Shown: piece after piece, positions 18,114 through 26,649 of the stretch
Layout: each line of letters begins with the position of its first letter
Numbering within the stretch: the stretch's first letter is position 1
NCBI RefSeq assembly: GCF_004216895.1
Contig: NZ_SGXE01000001.1
Location: 868,001-932,000, forward strand
Length of the DNA: 64,000 nucleotides
From: Aquimarina brevivitae
GTDB lineage: Bacteria > Bacteroidota > Bacteroidia > Flavobacteriales > Flavobacteriaceae
Direction: 5' to 3'
Notes under the pieces: model-generated
What the model saw: the letters and a program-made list of their open reading frames with translations, nothing else
Database searches by the model: none
What the model was told of the DNA's origin: nothing
Made by a program: the position numbers and the translations under genes

Positions 18114-19043
18114 TTAAGCTAATTTTATATCAAATTGTGTTAGTTCCTTAAATTCTTGTAGTCTTTTTTGAAGCTCTTCTTCATTTAAGCTTTCCATACG
18201 CTCCGTTCCAAACTTCTCTACACAGAAGGAAGCTAAATTTGAACCATGGATTATGGCTGCTTTCATATTTTCAAAAGAGATATTTTCGGTTTTTGTCAGA
18301 AAACCTGAAAAACCGCCAGCAAAAGTATCTCCTGCACCAGTAGGGTCAAAAACCTCTTCGAGTGGTAATGCTGGGGCAAAGAATACCTGATCTTTATGAA
18401 ATAACAATGCTCCGTGTTCTCCTTTTTTGATCACTACATACTTAGGCCCCATATCCTCAATGACTCGAGCTGCTTTTACTAAAGAATATTCTCCACTTAA
18501 TTGTCTGGCCTCTTCATCATTAATCGTTATAACATCAACTTTGGCGATTACTTTTTTTAGATCTTCTATAAAAGCGTCTTCCATCCAAAAATTCATGGTG
18601 TCTAAAATAGCCAGCTTTGGAGGAGTAGTCATTTGCTCTAAAACGCTTAACTGAACTAATGGGTGTAGATTGCCAAGCATTACTATCTCTGCGTCCTTAT
18701 AATCCTCAGGCACTACAGGATTGAAATCTGCTAAAACATTTAGTTGAGTATCTAAAGTATCTCTTGAATTTAAGTCATTGTGATATCTACCGCTCCAAAA
18801 GAAGGTTTTACCTCCAGGAACAACTTCTATGGCAGATGTGTCTATATTTCTTTCTTGTAGCATGGTAATATGCTTTTTTGGGAAATCCTCTCCAACCACA
18901 GACACTATAGCGGATGGAATATTAAAATTTGAAGCGGACAACCCAATATATGTTGCGGCTCCACCTAAAATTTTGTCTGTTTTTCCAAATGGAGTCTCAA
19001 TAGCATCAAAAGCTACAGTTCCAACTATCAGTAATTTGCTCAT
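18114..19043 (-). CDS. PfkB family carbohydrate/nucleoside kinase
   Basis: This 309-residue kinase has the N-terminal signature VGTVAFDAIETPFG with GGAATYIGLSAS, and the C-terminal DPTGAGDTFAGGFSG, in which Asp is the catalytic base and GAG the anion hole. It would phosphorylate a sugar or nucleoside with ATP in the cytoplasm. Its position just upstream of purF suggests a link to ribose or nucleoside use, but the substrate cannot be read from the sequence. Confidence 0.88.
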   Translation of the reverse strand: MSKLLIVGTVAFDAIETPFGKTDKILGGAATYIGLSASNFNIPSAIVSVVGEDFPKKHITMLQERNIDTSAIEVVPGGKTFFWSGRYHNDLNSRDTLDTQLNVLADFNPVVPEDYKDAEIVMLGNLHPLVQLSVLEQMTTPPKLAILDTMNFWMEDAFIEDLKKVIAKVDVITINDEEARQLSGEYSLVKAARVIEDMGPKYVVIKKGEHGALLFHKDQVFFAPALPLEEVFDPTGAGDTFAGGFSGFLTKTENISFENMKAAIIHGSNLASFCVEKFGTERMESLNEEELQKRLQEFKELTQFDIKLA

Positions 19044-19318
19044 AAACTAGCGTTCTAATTTTTTTGCAAATATACGTTTTAGTTTTAAGTACTTGGGATA
19101 ATATGGTCAAGTACTGTGTATTACTTTTATCTAATTTTTGATAAATGGTAGTTTTATCAAGTCATTTATTTTAATAAATCTGCAATGTTTTTACGCTTTT
19201 ACCACAAAAAATAAGCGATTTGCCAAAAAACATGAATTATTAATAATAAAATTAACTTTTCCTTGTTAGGTAATAACGCGAATATATCGCAGTGTTAATA
19301 CGAACCAATATCAAAATT

Positions 19319-20392
19319 ATGAAAAATCTAAAGGTAACCGTACTCGTAACTGGAGTACTGCTGGCATTTGCTTTGCTAAGTTGCGAAAAGGAAGAATTAA
19401 CAACTTTGGAGCCAGAAGCAATAGCGACTGAAAAAGGCTTAAAAGTGTGTGTTGAGAAATGGGATACAGATACTGACTTATCCAAAGCAGCTACATTAAA
19501 AGCTAAACAATGGAATCCTGGTCAGGTCATCAGAGTAAAATTTCTAAATGGAAACAGCTATGTGCAGTCTAAGGTAAGACAGTATGCAAAAGCTTGGGAA
19601 GACCACGCTAATATTACTTTTCAATTCGTGTCTACCAACAGTAGTGCTAATATAAAAATTAGTTTTAGAGAGGGTCAATACGCCAATGATGGTGGATCCT
19701 GGTCTTATTTAGGGACCGATGCCAATAATTATTCGAGGACTATGCATTATGGATGGTTTAATGATAATACTAGTGAAACCGATTTTAGAACTACAACAAT
19801 ACACGAGTTTGGTCATGCTTTAGGATTAATCCACGAGCATCAAAATCCTGTTGCTGGCATCAATTGGGATAGAGAAGCGGTTTATGCCTATTATGCTGGA
19901 CCGCCAAATTATTGGAGTAGAGCGCAGGTGGATAATAATTTATTTAGAAGATACGAAGCTAGTACCTCTAATTACAGTGCATATGATCCTGCTTCTATTA
20001 TGCACTATCCGATACCGGCTGAGCATACACTAGACGGCTTTTCTGTGGGTACGAATACGAACTTATCTGATACCGATAAATCTTTTATCGCTACCGTGTA
20101 TCCTGGGGATACTGGCGGAGATGACATTTGTAGTGGGGTTTCGCCTTATGTTAATGGCGAAAGCTATAGTGTAGGCGATCAAGTGACGTATCAAGGTTAT
20201 TTATTTGAAAGAACTGCATCAGGATGGACCAATCTTGGTGAGTGTGGAGCACCTCCTGCTGATATTTGCGCCGGTGTAGATCCTTATGTTGGTGGACAGT
20301 TTTATGCTGTTGGAGATCAAGTGACTTATCAAGGCTATTTATTTGAAAGAACTACGACCGGTTGGACAAATCTGGGACAGTGTGGTAGCTAG
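19319..20392 (+). CDS. Astacin-like (M12A) metalloprotease lipoprotein with two chitin-binding-like repeats
   Basis: The 357-residue protein starts at MKNLKVTVLV, nine codons inside the longest frame, because this gives a clean lipoprotein signal (LLAFALLSC then EKEE). The protease domain (about 55-265) has HEFGHALGLIHEHQNP, the three-His zinc site of astacins, and the Met-turn SIMHYPI. Two near-identical repeats of about 45 residues follow (Cys-bounded, SVGDQVTYQGYLFERT and AVGDQVTYQGYLFERT), resembling CBM5/12 chitin- or polysaccharide-binding modules. It is probably a surface or secreted protease that sticks to polymers. It stands alone between purine genes. Confidence 0.88.
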   Translation: MKNLKVTVLVTGVLLAFALLSCEKEELTTLEPEAIATEKGLKVCVEKWDTDTDLSKAATLKAKQWNPGQVIRVKFLNGNSYVQSKVRQYAKAWEDHANITFQFVSTNSSANIKISFREGQYANDGGSWSYLGTDANNYSRTMHYGWFNDNTSETDFRTTTIHEFGHALGLIHEHQNPVAGINWDREAVYAYYAGPPNYWSRAQVDNNLFRRYEASTSNYSAYDPASIMHYPIPAEHTLDGFSVGTNTNLSDTDKSFIATVYPGDTGGDDICSGVSPYVNGESYSVGDQVTYQGYLFERTASGWTNLGECGAPPADICAGVDPYVGGQFYAVGDQVTYQGYLFERTTTGWTNLGQCGS

Positions 20393-20414
20393 TAACTATT
20401 TTAAAAAATATAAG

Positions 20415-20444
20415 ATTACCCTGGTATATATGTGCCGGGGTAAT
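20415..20444. terminator. Terminator between the convergent astacin and RNase H genes
   Basis: ATTACCCTGG (20415-20424) pairs with CCGGGGTAAT (20435-20444) with one wobble. It abuts the stop codon of the minus-strand gene. Confidence 0.7.
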
Positions 20445-21080
20445 TTATTTTCTACCAAAATCAGCAGGAATTTCTCCCCAGGCTTTTGTCTCCCACTTTA
20501 CAATTTTGGTTAAGTATGTATTTTGTTTCAACCAAACTACAGCGCGATCTACCAAATCAAACATAGCCGCATTTTTAGCGTTTCTTTGGAGTTTTGTTTT
20601 ACACGCTTTCTTTTTAACCCATCCTATTGCAATCTTGGAGTCCGAATAAATTAGGCGATCACTATTTTTTTGCTTTAAGTAAGCTAATCCGTGGACTAAT
20701 GCTAAAAACTCGCCAATATTATTAGTGCCTTGTTGAAAAGGTCCTTGATGAAACAGTTGTTTACCAGTTTGGGTGTCTACGCCTCTGTATTCCATTTTAC
20801 CTGGGTTGCCGCTTGAGGCAGCATCAACCGCAATGGAATATAAATTAGGTTCTCCTATTTTTTCAAGTTCAGCGCTAGATAAGGTTTTTTTTGTCTTTGC
20901 CTTGCCTTTGTAATCATTGTAGTTTCCATTGTAGGCTTTTTTTGCCTCAGCAAAATCTTCAAAGGATTTGTACTTTGCACCCGAATATCCTTTTACAGCA
21001 GCTTTGCAATCATCCCATTTGGTGTATATACCAGGTCGATTGCCTTCCCAAACTACATAAAACTTTTCTTTTTTGGCCAT
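20445..21080 (-). CDS. Ribonuclease H with N-terminal viroplasmin-type domain
   Basis: The 211-residue protein begins with a caulimovirus viroplasmin-like RNA/DNA-hybrid binding domain (about 4-48, FYVVWEGNRPGIYTKWDDC) and continues as RNase HI (about 75-211). Catalytic residues are visible: Asp in IAVDAASSGNPG, Glu in NNIGEFLAL and Asp in LIYSDSKIAIGWV. It cuts the RNA strand of RNA-DNA hybrids in the cytoplasm. It is 27 bp downstream of purN and likely cotranscribed. Confidence 0.92.
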   Translation of the reverse strand: MAKKEKFYVVWEGNRPGIYTKWDDCKAAVKGYSGAKYKSFEDFAEAKKAYNGNYNDYKGKAKTKKTLSSAELEKIGEPNLYSIAVDAASSGNPGKMEYRGVDTQTGKQLFHQGPFQQGTNNIGEFLALVHGLAYLKQKNSDRLIYSDSKIAIGWVKKKACKTKLQRNAKNAAMFDLVDRAVVWLKQNTYLTKIVKWETKAWGEIPADFGRK

Positions 21081-21107
21081 ATTGCTTAATCACTGTTCTT
21101 AGAAATT

Positions 21108-21683
21108 CTATTTCGATTCTAATCCTAATACTTTTTCAATAACGGGTGGAAAGTGTTTATATTCTAAATTATGGATAGCCTTTGCTAAATCTTCAGGTGT
21201 AAAAGATTCTTTAATTTCGGTTTTAGCCTGAAATATTACGGCACCTTCATCATAATTTTCATTTACATAATGAATCGTTATGCCGCTTTCCTTTTCTCCA
21301 TTTTGGATAATAGCTTCGTGTACTCTACTGCCGTACATGCCTTTACCTCCATATTTGGGGAGTAACGCAGGATGAATATTAATAACTTTATCCGGAAAAG
21401 CATCAATAATTTTCTTTGGGAAAATCCACAAAAAGCCAGCCAAGACAATTAAATCAGGATTTGCATCTTTTAAAATATGCAACACTTCATTGGTATCATA
21501 AAACGATTCTCGGTCAAAATGTAGTGCCTTCACTTTGAGATCGTGAGCTCTTTTAAGCACTTTAGCGCCCAATTTATTAGAAAAAACATGGGTTACAACT
21601 GCATTCTTCTTGTTTTGAAAATATTTGATGATATTTTCAGCGTTTGTTCCCGAGCCCGAAGCGAAAATGATGATTTTTTTCAT
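21108..21683 (-). CDS. purN: Phosphoribosylglycinamide formyltransferase (GAR transformylase)
   Basis: The 191-residue enzyme transfers a formyl group from 10-formyltetrahydrofolate to GAR in purine synthesis. ASGSGTNAENI is the phosphate-binding start. The catalytic set Asn/His/Asp is in INIHPALLPKYGGKG and in NENYDEGAVIFQA. Length is normal. The gene is divergent from acpP with about 184 bp between the starts. Confidence 0.94.
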   Translation of the reverse strand: MKKIIIFASGSGTNAENIIKYFQNKKNAVVTHVFSNKLGAKVLKRAHDLKVKALHFDRESFYDTNEVLHILKDANPDLIVLAGFLWIFPKKIIDAFPDKVINIHPALLPKYGGKGMYGSRVHEAIIQNGEKESGITIHYVNENYDEGAVIFQAKTEIKESFTPEDLAKAIHNLEYKHFPPVIEKVLGLESK

Positions 21684-21768
21684 AATATGTGTCTGGTTGG
21701 CGTTATAAATAAATGCAAAAAAAATAATAATTGTTAATTATTACGTAGTAAAAACCTAGATACTTCCC

Positions 21769-21836
21769 TATATTTGAAAAATACAAACACATTTTTTAGG
21801 GATTGTGGGGTTTTAAAATAAAGTTTTTTATTTTTG
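21769..21836 (+). promoter_or_regulatory. Promoter region of acpP-fabF-rnc
   Basis: TATTTTTG at 21829-21836 fits the -7 box. A TTG 23 bases upstream fits the loose -33 range. A second TAnnTTTG word (TATATTTG, 21769-21776) could serve a further start. The coding start is 31 bases after the proximal box. Confidence 0.55.
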
Positions 21837-21867
21837 CCACCTAAATTAAAAATTAAAATTAAACATT

Positions 21868-22101
21868 ATGTCAGACATTGCATCAAGAGTTAAAGCGATT
21901 ATCGTTGACAAATTAGGAGTGGACGAAAACGAAGTTGTAAATGAAGCAAGCTTCACAAACGACTTAGGCGCTGATTCACTAGACACTGTTGAGTTAATCA
22001 TGGAGTTTGAAAAAGAATTTGATATTCAGATTCCTGATGATCAAGCAGAAAATATTGCCACTGTAGGTCAAGCAATATCTTACATCGAAGACGCAAAGTA
22101 A
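21868..22101 (+). CDS. acpP: Acyl carrier protein
   Basis: The 77-residue acidic protein carries growing fatty acids on a phosphopantetheine arm attached to Ser in [10 protein letters not shown] (about residue 37). It is followed by fabF and rnc on the same strand, the standard order. Confidence 0.97.
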   Translation: MSDIASRVKAIIVDKLGVDENEVVNEASFTNDLGADSLDTVELIMEFEKEFDIQIPDDQAENIATVGQAISYIEDAK

Positions 22102-22118
22102 TAACTTCACAAGATTAT

Positions 22119-23372
22119 ATGGGCTTAAAGCGAGTTGTAGTCACAGGACTTGGTGCATTGACACCAATAGGTAATACTATTGAAGAATATTGGGATGGGT
22201 TAGCAAACGGCAAAAGCGGTTGTGCTCCGATAACGTATTTTGATACCGAAAAATTCAAGACTAAATTTGCTTGTGAGATCAAAAACTATAACCCAACTGA
22301 TTTTTTTGATAGGAAAGAAGCCAGAAAATTAGATAAATTTGCTCAATATGCTATTATCTCTTCCGAAGAAGCGATAAAAGATTCGGCTATTGATCTTGAT
22401 AAGATCGATAAGTTTAGAGTAGGTGTTATCTGGGGTGCAGGTATTGGAGGATTAGAAACTTTTCAGGAAGAAGTGATTGGATTTGCTAATGGAGATGGAA
22501 CTCCACGCTTCAATCCATTTTTTATTCCTAAAATGATTGCTGATATTGCACCAGGCCATATTTCTATACGAAATGGATTCATGGGACCCAACTATACTAC
22601 AGTTTCGGCATGTGCTTCATCAGCAAATGCGCTGATCGATGCATTAAACTATATCCGATTAGGGCATTGCGATGTCATTGTAACCGGAGGTAGTGAAGCA
22701 GCAGTTACTATAGCTGGTATGGGAGGGTTCAACTCAATGCACGCGCTATCTACAAGAAATGAAAGTCCCGAAACAGCATCCAGACCTTTTGACGCTACCA
22801 GAGATGGTTTTGTATTAGGAGAAGGTGCAGGAGCTTTAATTTTAGAGGAGTATGAGCATGCAAAGGCACGTGGAGCCAAGATTTACGCAGAAGTTGTGGG
22901 TGGTGGAATGTCCAGTGATGCATATCACATGACAGCTCCGCATCCTGATGGAATTGGCGTAGTTCGGGTTATGGAAAATTGTTTAAGAGATGCCGGTGTA
23001 AACCCAGAGCAAGTTGATGCCATAAACACGCATGGAACCTCCACACCATTAGGAGATGTAGCAGAATTGAAGGCTATCAGCAACGTTTTTGGAGATCACG
23101 CACCGAATATCAACATAAATTCAACGAAGTCTATGACAGGGCATCTTTTGGGTGCAGCAGGAGCTATAGAGGCAATTGCCTCCATATTAGCGATGAATAA
23201 TAATCTAGTTCCTCCTACAATCAATCATACAACGGTTGATGAAAACATAGATCCTTCTTTAAATTTAACCTTAAACAAAGCTCAAAAGCGCGAAATTAAG
23301 TATGCTATGAGCAATACTTTTGGTTTTGGAGGCCATAATGCTTGTGTTTTATTCAAAAAATTAGACGAATAA
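22119..23372 (+). CDS. fabF: 3-oxoacyl-ACP synthase II
   Basis: The 417-residue condensing enzyme extends acyl chains in fatty acid synthesis. The Cys-His-His triad is visible: Cys in VSACASSANAL, His in NTHGTSTPLGD and His in KSMTGHLLGAAG. It starts 17 bp after acpP. Its stop TAA shares one base with the rnc start (TAATG), so the two are translationally coupled. Confidence 0.97.
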   Translation: MGLKRVVVTGLGALTPIGNTIEEYWDGLANGKSGCAPITYFDTEKFKTKFACEIKNYNPTDFFDRKEARKLDKFAQYAIISSEEAIKDSAIDLDKIDKFRVGVIWGAGIGGLETFQEEVIGFANGDGTPRFNPFFIPKMIADIAPGHISIRNGFMGPNYTTVSACASSANALIDALNYIRLGHCDVIVTGGSEAAVTIAGMGGFNSMHALSTRNESPETASRPFDATRDGFVLGEGAGALILEEYEHAKARGAKIYAEVVGGGMSSDAYHMTAPHPDGIGVVRVMENCLRDAGVNPEQVDAINTHGTSTPLGDVAELKAISNVFGDHAPNININSTKSMTGHLLGAAGAIEAIASILAMNNNLVPPTINHTTVDENIDPSLNLTLNKAQKREIKYAMSNTFGFGGHNACVLFKKLDE

Positions 23373-24106
23373 TGAGTGTTATTCGTAACATATTAAATTC
23401 CCGCTCTGAAAAGAACGGGAATTTTTTTATCCAAATTCAAAAAATTGTTGGCTTTAAGCCCAAAAACATAAAGCATTACGAAAAAGCATTTACCCATAGA
23501 TCCATGAATTTAAAGGATAAAAAGGGTAATGCGATTAACTATGAAAGATTAGAATTTTTAGGCGATGCTATGCTTAGCAGTGTGATTGCTGCCCATTTAT
23601 TTATGGAAGTGCCGGAGGGTAATGAAGGATACTTAACTAAAATGCGTGCAAAGGTCGTCAGTCGAAAACACCTTAATGAATTAGGTAAGGATTTAAAACT
23701 TATCGAATTGGTACGTACCAATATTCCAAAATCCCAGTTTGGGGTCAATATCCACGGAAACTTATTCGAAGCTCTTATAGGTGCTATTTATCTCGATAGG
23801 GGGTTTGTTTATTGCGAACGTTTTATACAAGAAGCAGTAATCAATCCTTATGTTGATATCGAAAGTTTAGAGGGTCAGATCATAAGCTATAAAAGTTTAC
23901 TTATTGAGTGGTGCCAAAAGGAAAAAAATAGTTTTGAGTACGAGGTATACGAGGATACTGGTAGAGATGAAATAAAACACTTTGCTGTAAAATTATGGAT
24001 TGATGAAAAAGTAGTGGCTAAAGCAAGGGCAACTTCCAAGAAAAAAGCAGAAGAAAAAGCTTCAAGAAGAGCTTACTTTGCGTTACAATCCAAAATTAAT
24101 CATTGA
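23372..24106 (+). CDS. rnc: Ribonuclease III
   Basis: The 244-residue enzyme cuts double-stranded RNA, including rRNA precursors. The signature YERLEFLGDAMLSSV and a second acidic patch LFEALIGAIYLD form the catalytic centre. A double-stranded RNA-binding domain occupies about 170-244. I chose ATG 23372 (MSVIRNILNSR), which overlaps the fabF stop, instead of the in-frame ATG 30 bases upstream, which lies inside fabF. Confidence 0.96.
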   Translation: MSVIRNILNSRSEKNGNFFIQIQKIVGFKPKNIKHYEKAFTHRSMNLKDKKGNAINYERLEFLGDAMLSSVIAAHLFMEVPEGNEGYLTKMRAKVVSRKHLNELGKDLKLIELVRTNIPKSQFGVNIHGNLFEALIGAIYLDRGFVYCERFIQEAVINPYVDIESLEGQIISYKSLLIEWCQKEKNSFEYEVYEDTGRDEIKHFAVKLWIDEKVVAKARATSKKKAEEKASRRAYFALQSKINH

Positions 24107-24275
24107 TAAAGCCGCTTAAAACTAAAACACTTATCCAATTTCTAACTTTTTTATTCATTTGATTTTATAAATGATTAACTCAATCGTTTTCGCTTAATAT
24201 CTTTAGTTTTATTTAAAATATTACCTGATATTTATTCGTATCTTTCCATAAGAATCGGAAAAATATGTTTAAAAA

Positions 24276-24767
24276 ATGGCTGTTCAGCGTTTAATTTTAG
24301 ATTCGCTTGAAGACGAAAATTTCGAATTAATTGCGATCCACTGTTCATTAGCTCCTTATCGGCTTGCTTATTTAATTAATAAACATTTAGATATTAAATT
24401 AGCCAGAACCTCAAAGGATGTTTTATTTGACTTTAAGGATACGACAGCAAGTTTTCAACGCTATACTTATTATGATGAATTTAGTGATGTAACCTTTGAC
24501 CTTATTACTAATATTCATAAATCTGAAGCAGAGATCAGTACTGGAAATACCTCTAATTTATTTGAAGAGGATTCCAAAAAGATGTTTGTTAAACAGCTTA
24601 TTCCTGAATATAAGTCAGTTGATTTTTTTATTAAAGTCACCTCTGAGTCGGATCAATTTTTGGCAAAGTCTTTATTATCTAAGCTTCAAAACATCACTCA
24701 GATTATAACTGCGTATAGCATAGATAAATCCGGTCTTAAATCAAAAAATAACTTAATATTTGAATGA
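24276..24767 (+). CDS. IPExxxVDY family protein
   Basis: The 163-residue protein contains IPEYKSVDFFIK near residue 110, the motif that names this family (here the Tyr is Phe). The family is confined to Bacteroidota and its function is unknown. The gene sits just before pyk with a 4-base overlap (ATGA), the usual arrangement, and 170 bp after rnc. Confidence 0.88.
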   Translation: MAVQRLILDSLEDENFELIAIHCSLAPYRLAYLINKHLDIKLARTSKDVLFDFKDTTASFQRYTYYDEFSDVTFDLITNIHKSEAEISTGNTSNLFEEDSKKMFVKQLIPEYKSVDFFIKVTSESDQFLAKSLLSKLQNITQIITAYSIDKSGLKSKNNLIFE

Positions 24768-26194
24768 TGCCTAAACGTAAAAAAACTAAAATAGTAGCAA
24801 CTCTGGGACCAGCAACGAGTAGTAAGGAGATCTTACAACAAATGTTGGACGCAGGGGTCAATGTTTTTAGAATAAATTTTTCGCATGCGGATTATGCCGA
24901 TGTGGAGGAACGCATTAAGATGATTAGGGCTCTCAATGATGAATTTGGTTATAATGCAGCTATCTTAGCTGATCTTCAGGGTCCTAAACTTAGAGTCGGG
25001 GTAATGAAGGGCGATGTGGTCGTAGCTAAAGGAGATGAATTAAACTTTGTAACAGGAAAACCCTTTGAAGGAAGTCATAACAAAGTATATATGAATTATG
25101 ATACCTTTCCAAAAGATGTAAAACCTGGTGAACGTATATTATTGGATGACGGAAAATTAATTTTTGAAGTAATAAGTACGAATGGAAAAGATACTGTACG
25201 TGCAAAAGTCATTCAAGGAGGTCCTTTAAAATCAAAAAAAGGAGTTAACCTTCCAAATACTAATATCTCCTTACCTGCATTGACTGAAAAGGATATAAAA
25301 GACGCCATTTTTGCGTGTAAGCAAGATGTAGATTGGATTGCACTCTCCTTTGTGCGTCACGCCAAGGATTTAATGCAATTACAAGATCTAATCAAAGAAA
25401 ATAGCGACAATAAAATTCCAATAATAGCAAAGATTGAAAAACCTGAAGGCGTAGAAAATATTGATAAGATTGTTGCCTATTGCGATGGCTTAATGGTGGC
25501 TAGGGGAGATCTTGGAGTTGAAATACCCGCTCAAGAAGTTCCATTAATTCAAAAGAAACTGGTTTGGAAAGCTAAGATGGCGAGAATCCCTGTGATTATA
25601 GCAACTCAGATGATGGAGACGATGATCGATAGTTTAACGCCAACCCGAGCAGAGGTAAACGATGTGGCGAACTCGGTTATGGATGGAGCAGATGCGGTGA
25701 TGTTATCAGGTGAAACCTCGGTTGGTAAATATCCTGTACAGGTAATTGAAACTATGTCTAAGGTTATTAAAAGTGTAGAGTCTTCAGAGTTAATTAGTGT
25801 TCCGCAAAACCCACCACATATTAGGACCAACCGTTTTATCACCAAATCAATCTGTTACCACGCCGCACTGATGGCTAATGAAATAGACGCTAAGGCTATA
25901 TGTACTTTAACCAATAGTGGGTATACAGCATTTCAAATTTCTGCCTGGAGACCTGGGGCACATATTTTGGTATTTACCAGTAATAAGCGAATTCTTTCGC
26001 AATTGAGCTTGCTATGGGGCGTAAAGGCATTTTATTATGATAAGTATGTGTCGACAGATGAAACTGTAGATGATGTCAATAAATTGGCGACAAGTAGAGG
26101 TTTTGTTCAAAAGGGTGACATGCTCATCAATTTGGCTGCAATGCCAGTATCAGAAAAAGGGATGGTGAATACGCTTAGAGTTTCTCAAGTATAA
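24764..26194 (+). CDS. pyk: Pyruvate kinase
   Basis: The 476-residue enzyme makes pyruvate and ATP from phosphoenolpyruvate. Visible motifs are TKIVATLGPATSS, FRINFSHA, PIIAKIEKPEG with the active-site Lys, and MVARGDLGVE, with IATQMMETM. The C-terminal domain is normal. Two adjacent ATGs (24764 and 24767) are possible; both overlap the upstream stop codon, so translation is coupled to the IPExxxVDY gene. Confidence 0.96.
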   Translation: MMPKRKKTKIVATLGPATSSKEILQQMLDAGVNVFRINFSHADYADVEERIKMIRALNDEFGYNAAILADLQGPKLRVGVMKGDVVVAKGDELNFVTGKPFEGSHNKVYMNYDTFPKDVKPGERILLDDGKLIFEVISTNGKDTVRAKVIQGGPLKSKKGVNLPNTNISLPALTEKDIKDAIFACKQDVDWIALSFVRHAKDLMQLQDLIKENSDNKIPIIAKIEKPEGVENIDKIVAYCDGLMVARGDLGVEIPAQEVPLIQKKLVWKAKMARIPVIIATQMMETMIDSLTPTRAEVNDVANSVMDGADAVMLSGETSVGKYPVQVIETMSKVIKSVESSELISVPQNPPHIRTNRFITKSICYHAALMANEIDAKAICTLTNSGYTAFQISAWRPGAHILVFTSNKRILSQLSLLWGVKAFYYDKYVSTDETVDDVNKLATSRGFVQKGDMLINLAAMPVSEKGMVNTLRVSQV

Positions 26195-26216
26195 TACCTT
26201 AAACTTGAATACAAAC

Positions 26217-26609
26217 TCAATCTCGTTCCATCGTATGTAACCGTATGGAAAGCGCTTTAGTGGATATTTGAACCTCAATAAAAGACAAAATTAAAGATAC
26301 CATAAGGGCCAGCAAGCTAATGCCAAAAACGACGTTGGCCCAATCTATAAATTCTACATATAACAAAAACATAGTAATTACGCTCCCCAAAAAGCTTAAG
26401 ATAGCAATGGCTTGCATATTTCTAATTAGTGCCAGTCTCTTCTTAAGATTTTTAATTTGAAGGCTGATGTTTGTTGAGGAAGTTTCCAGGAATTCAGAAT
26501 GTAACTGCCGTATTAATGCTGCAATGGCTAAATATCTGGCATTATAGGCAAGCATAGTTAAAGAAATAGCAGGAAACAGCAATGCAGGTATTCCCATTGT
26601 AAGTGTCAT
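26217..26609 (-). CDS. DUF2721 family membrane protein
   Basis: The 130-residue protein has three hydrophobic segments (about 4-22, 67-86 and 92-113). Between the first two is a basic, helical loop with IRQLHSEFLE and LKKRLALIRNMQ, typical of DUF2721. Function is unknown. It is convergent with pyk; only 22 bp separate the stops. Confidence 0.8.
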   Translation of the reverse strand: MTLTMGIPALLFPAISLTMLAYNARYLAIAALIRQLHSEFLETSSTNISLQIKNLKKRLALIRNMQAIAILSFLGSVITMFLLYVEFIDWANVVFGISLLALMVSLILSFIEVQISTKALSIRLHTMERD

Positions 26610-26649
26610 ATTGTTATTTTTGACATTAAATGTAATTGATTTTTTTGGA

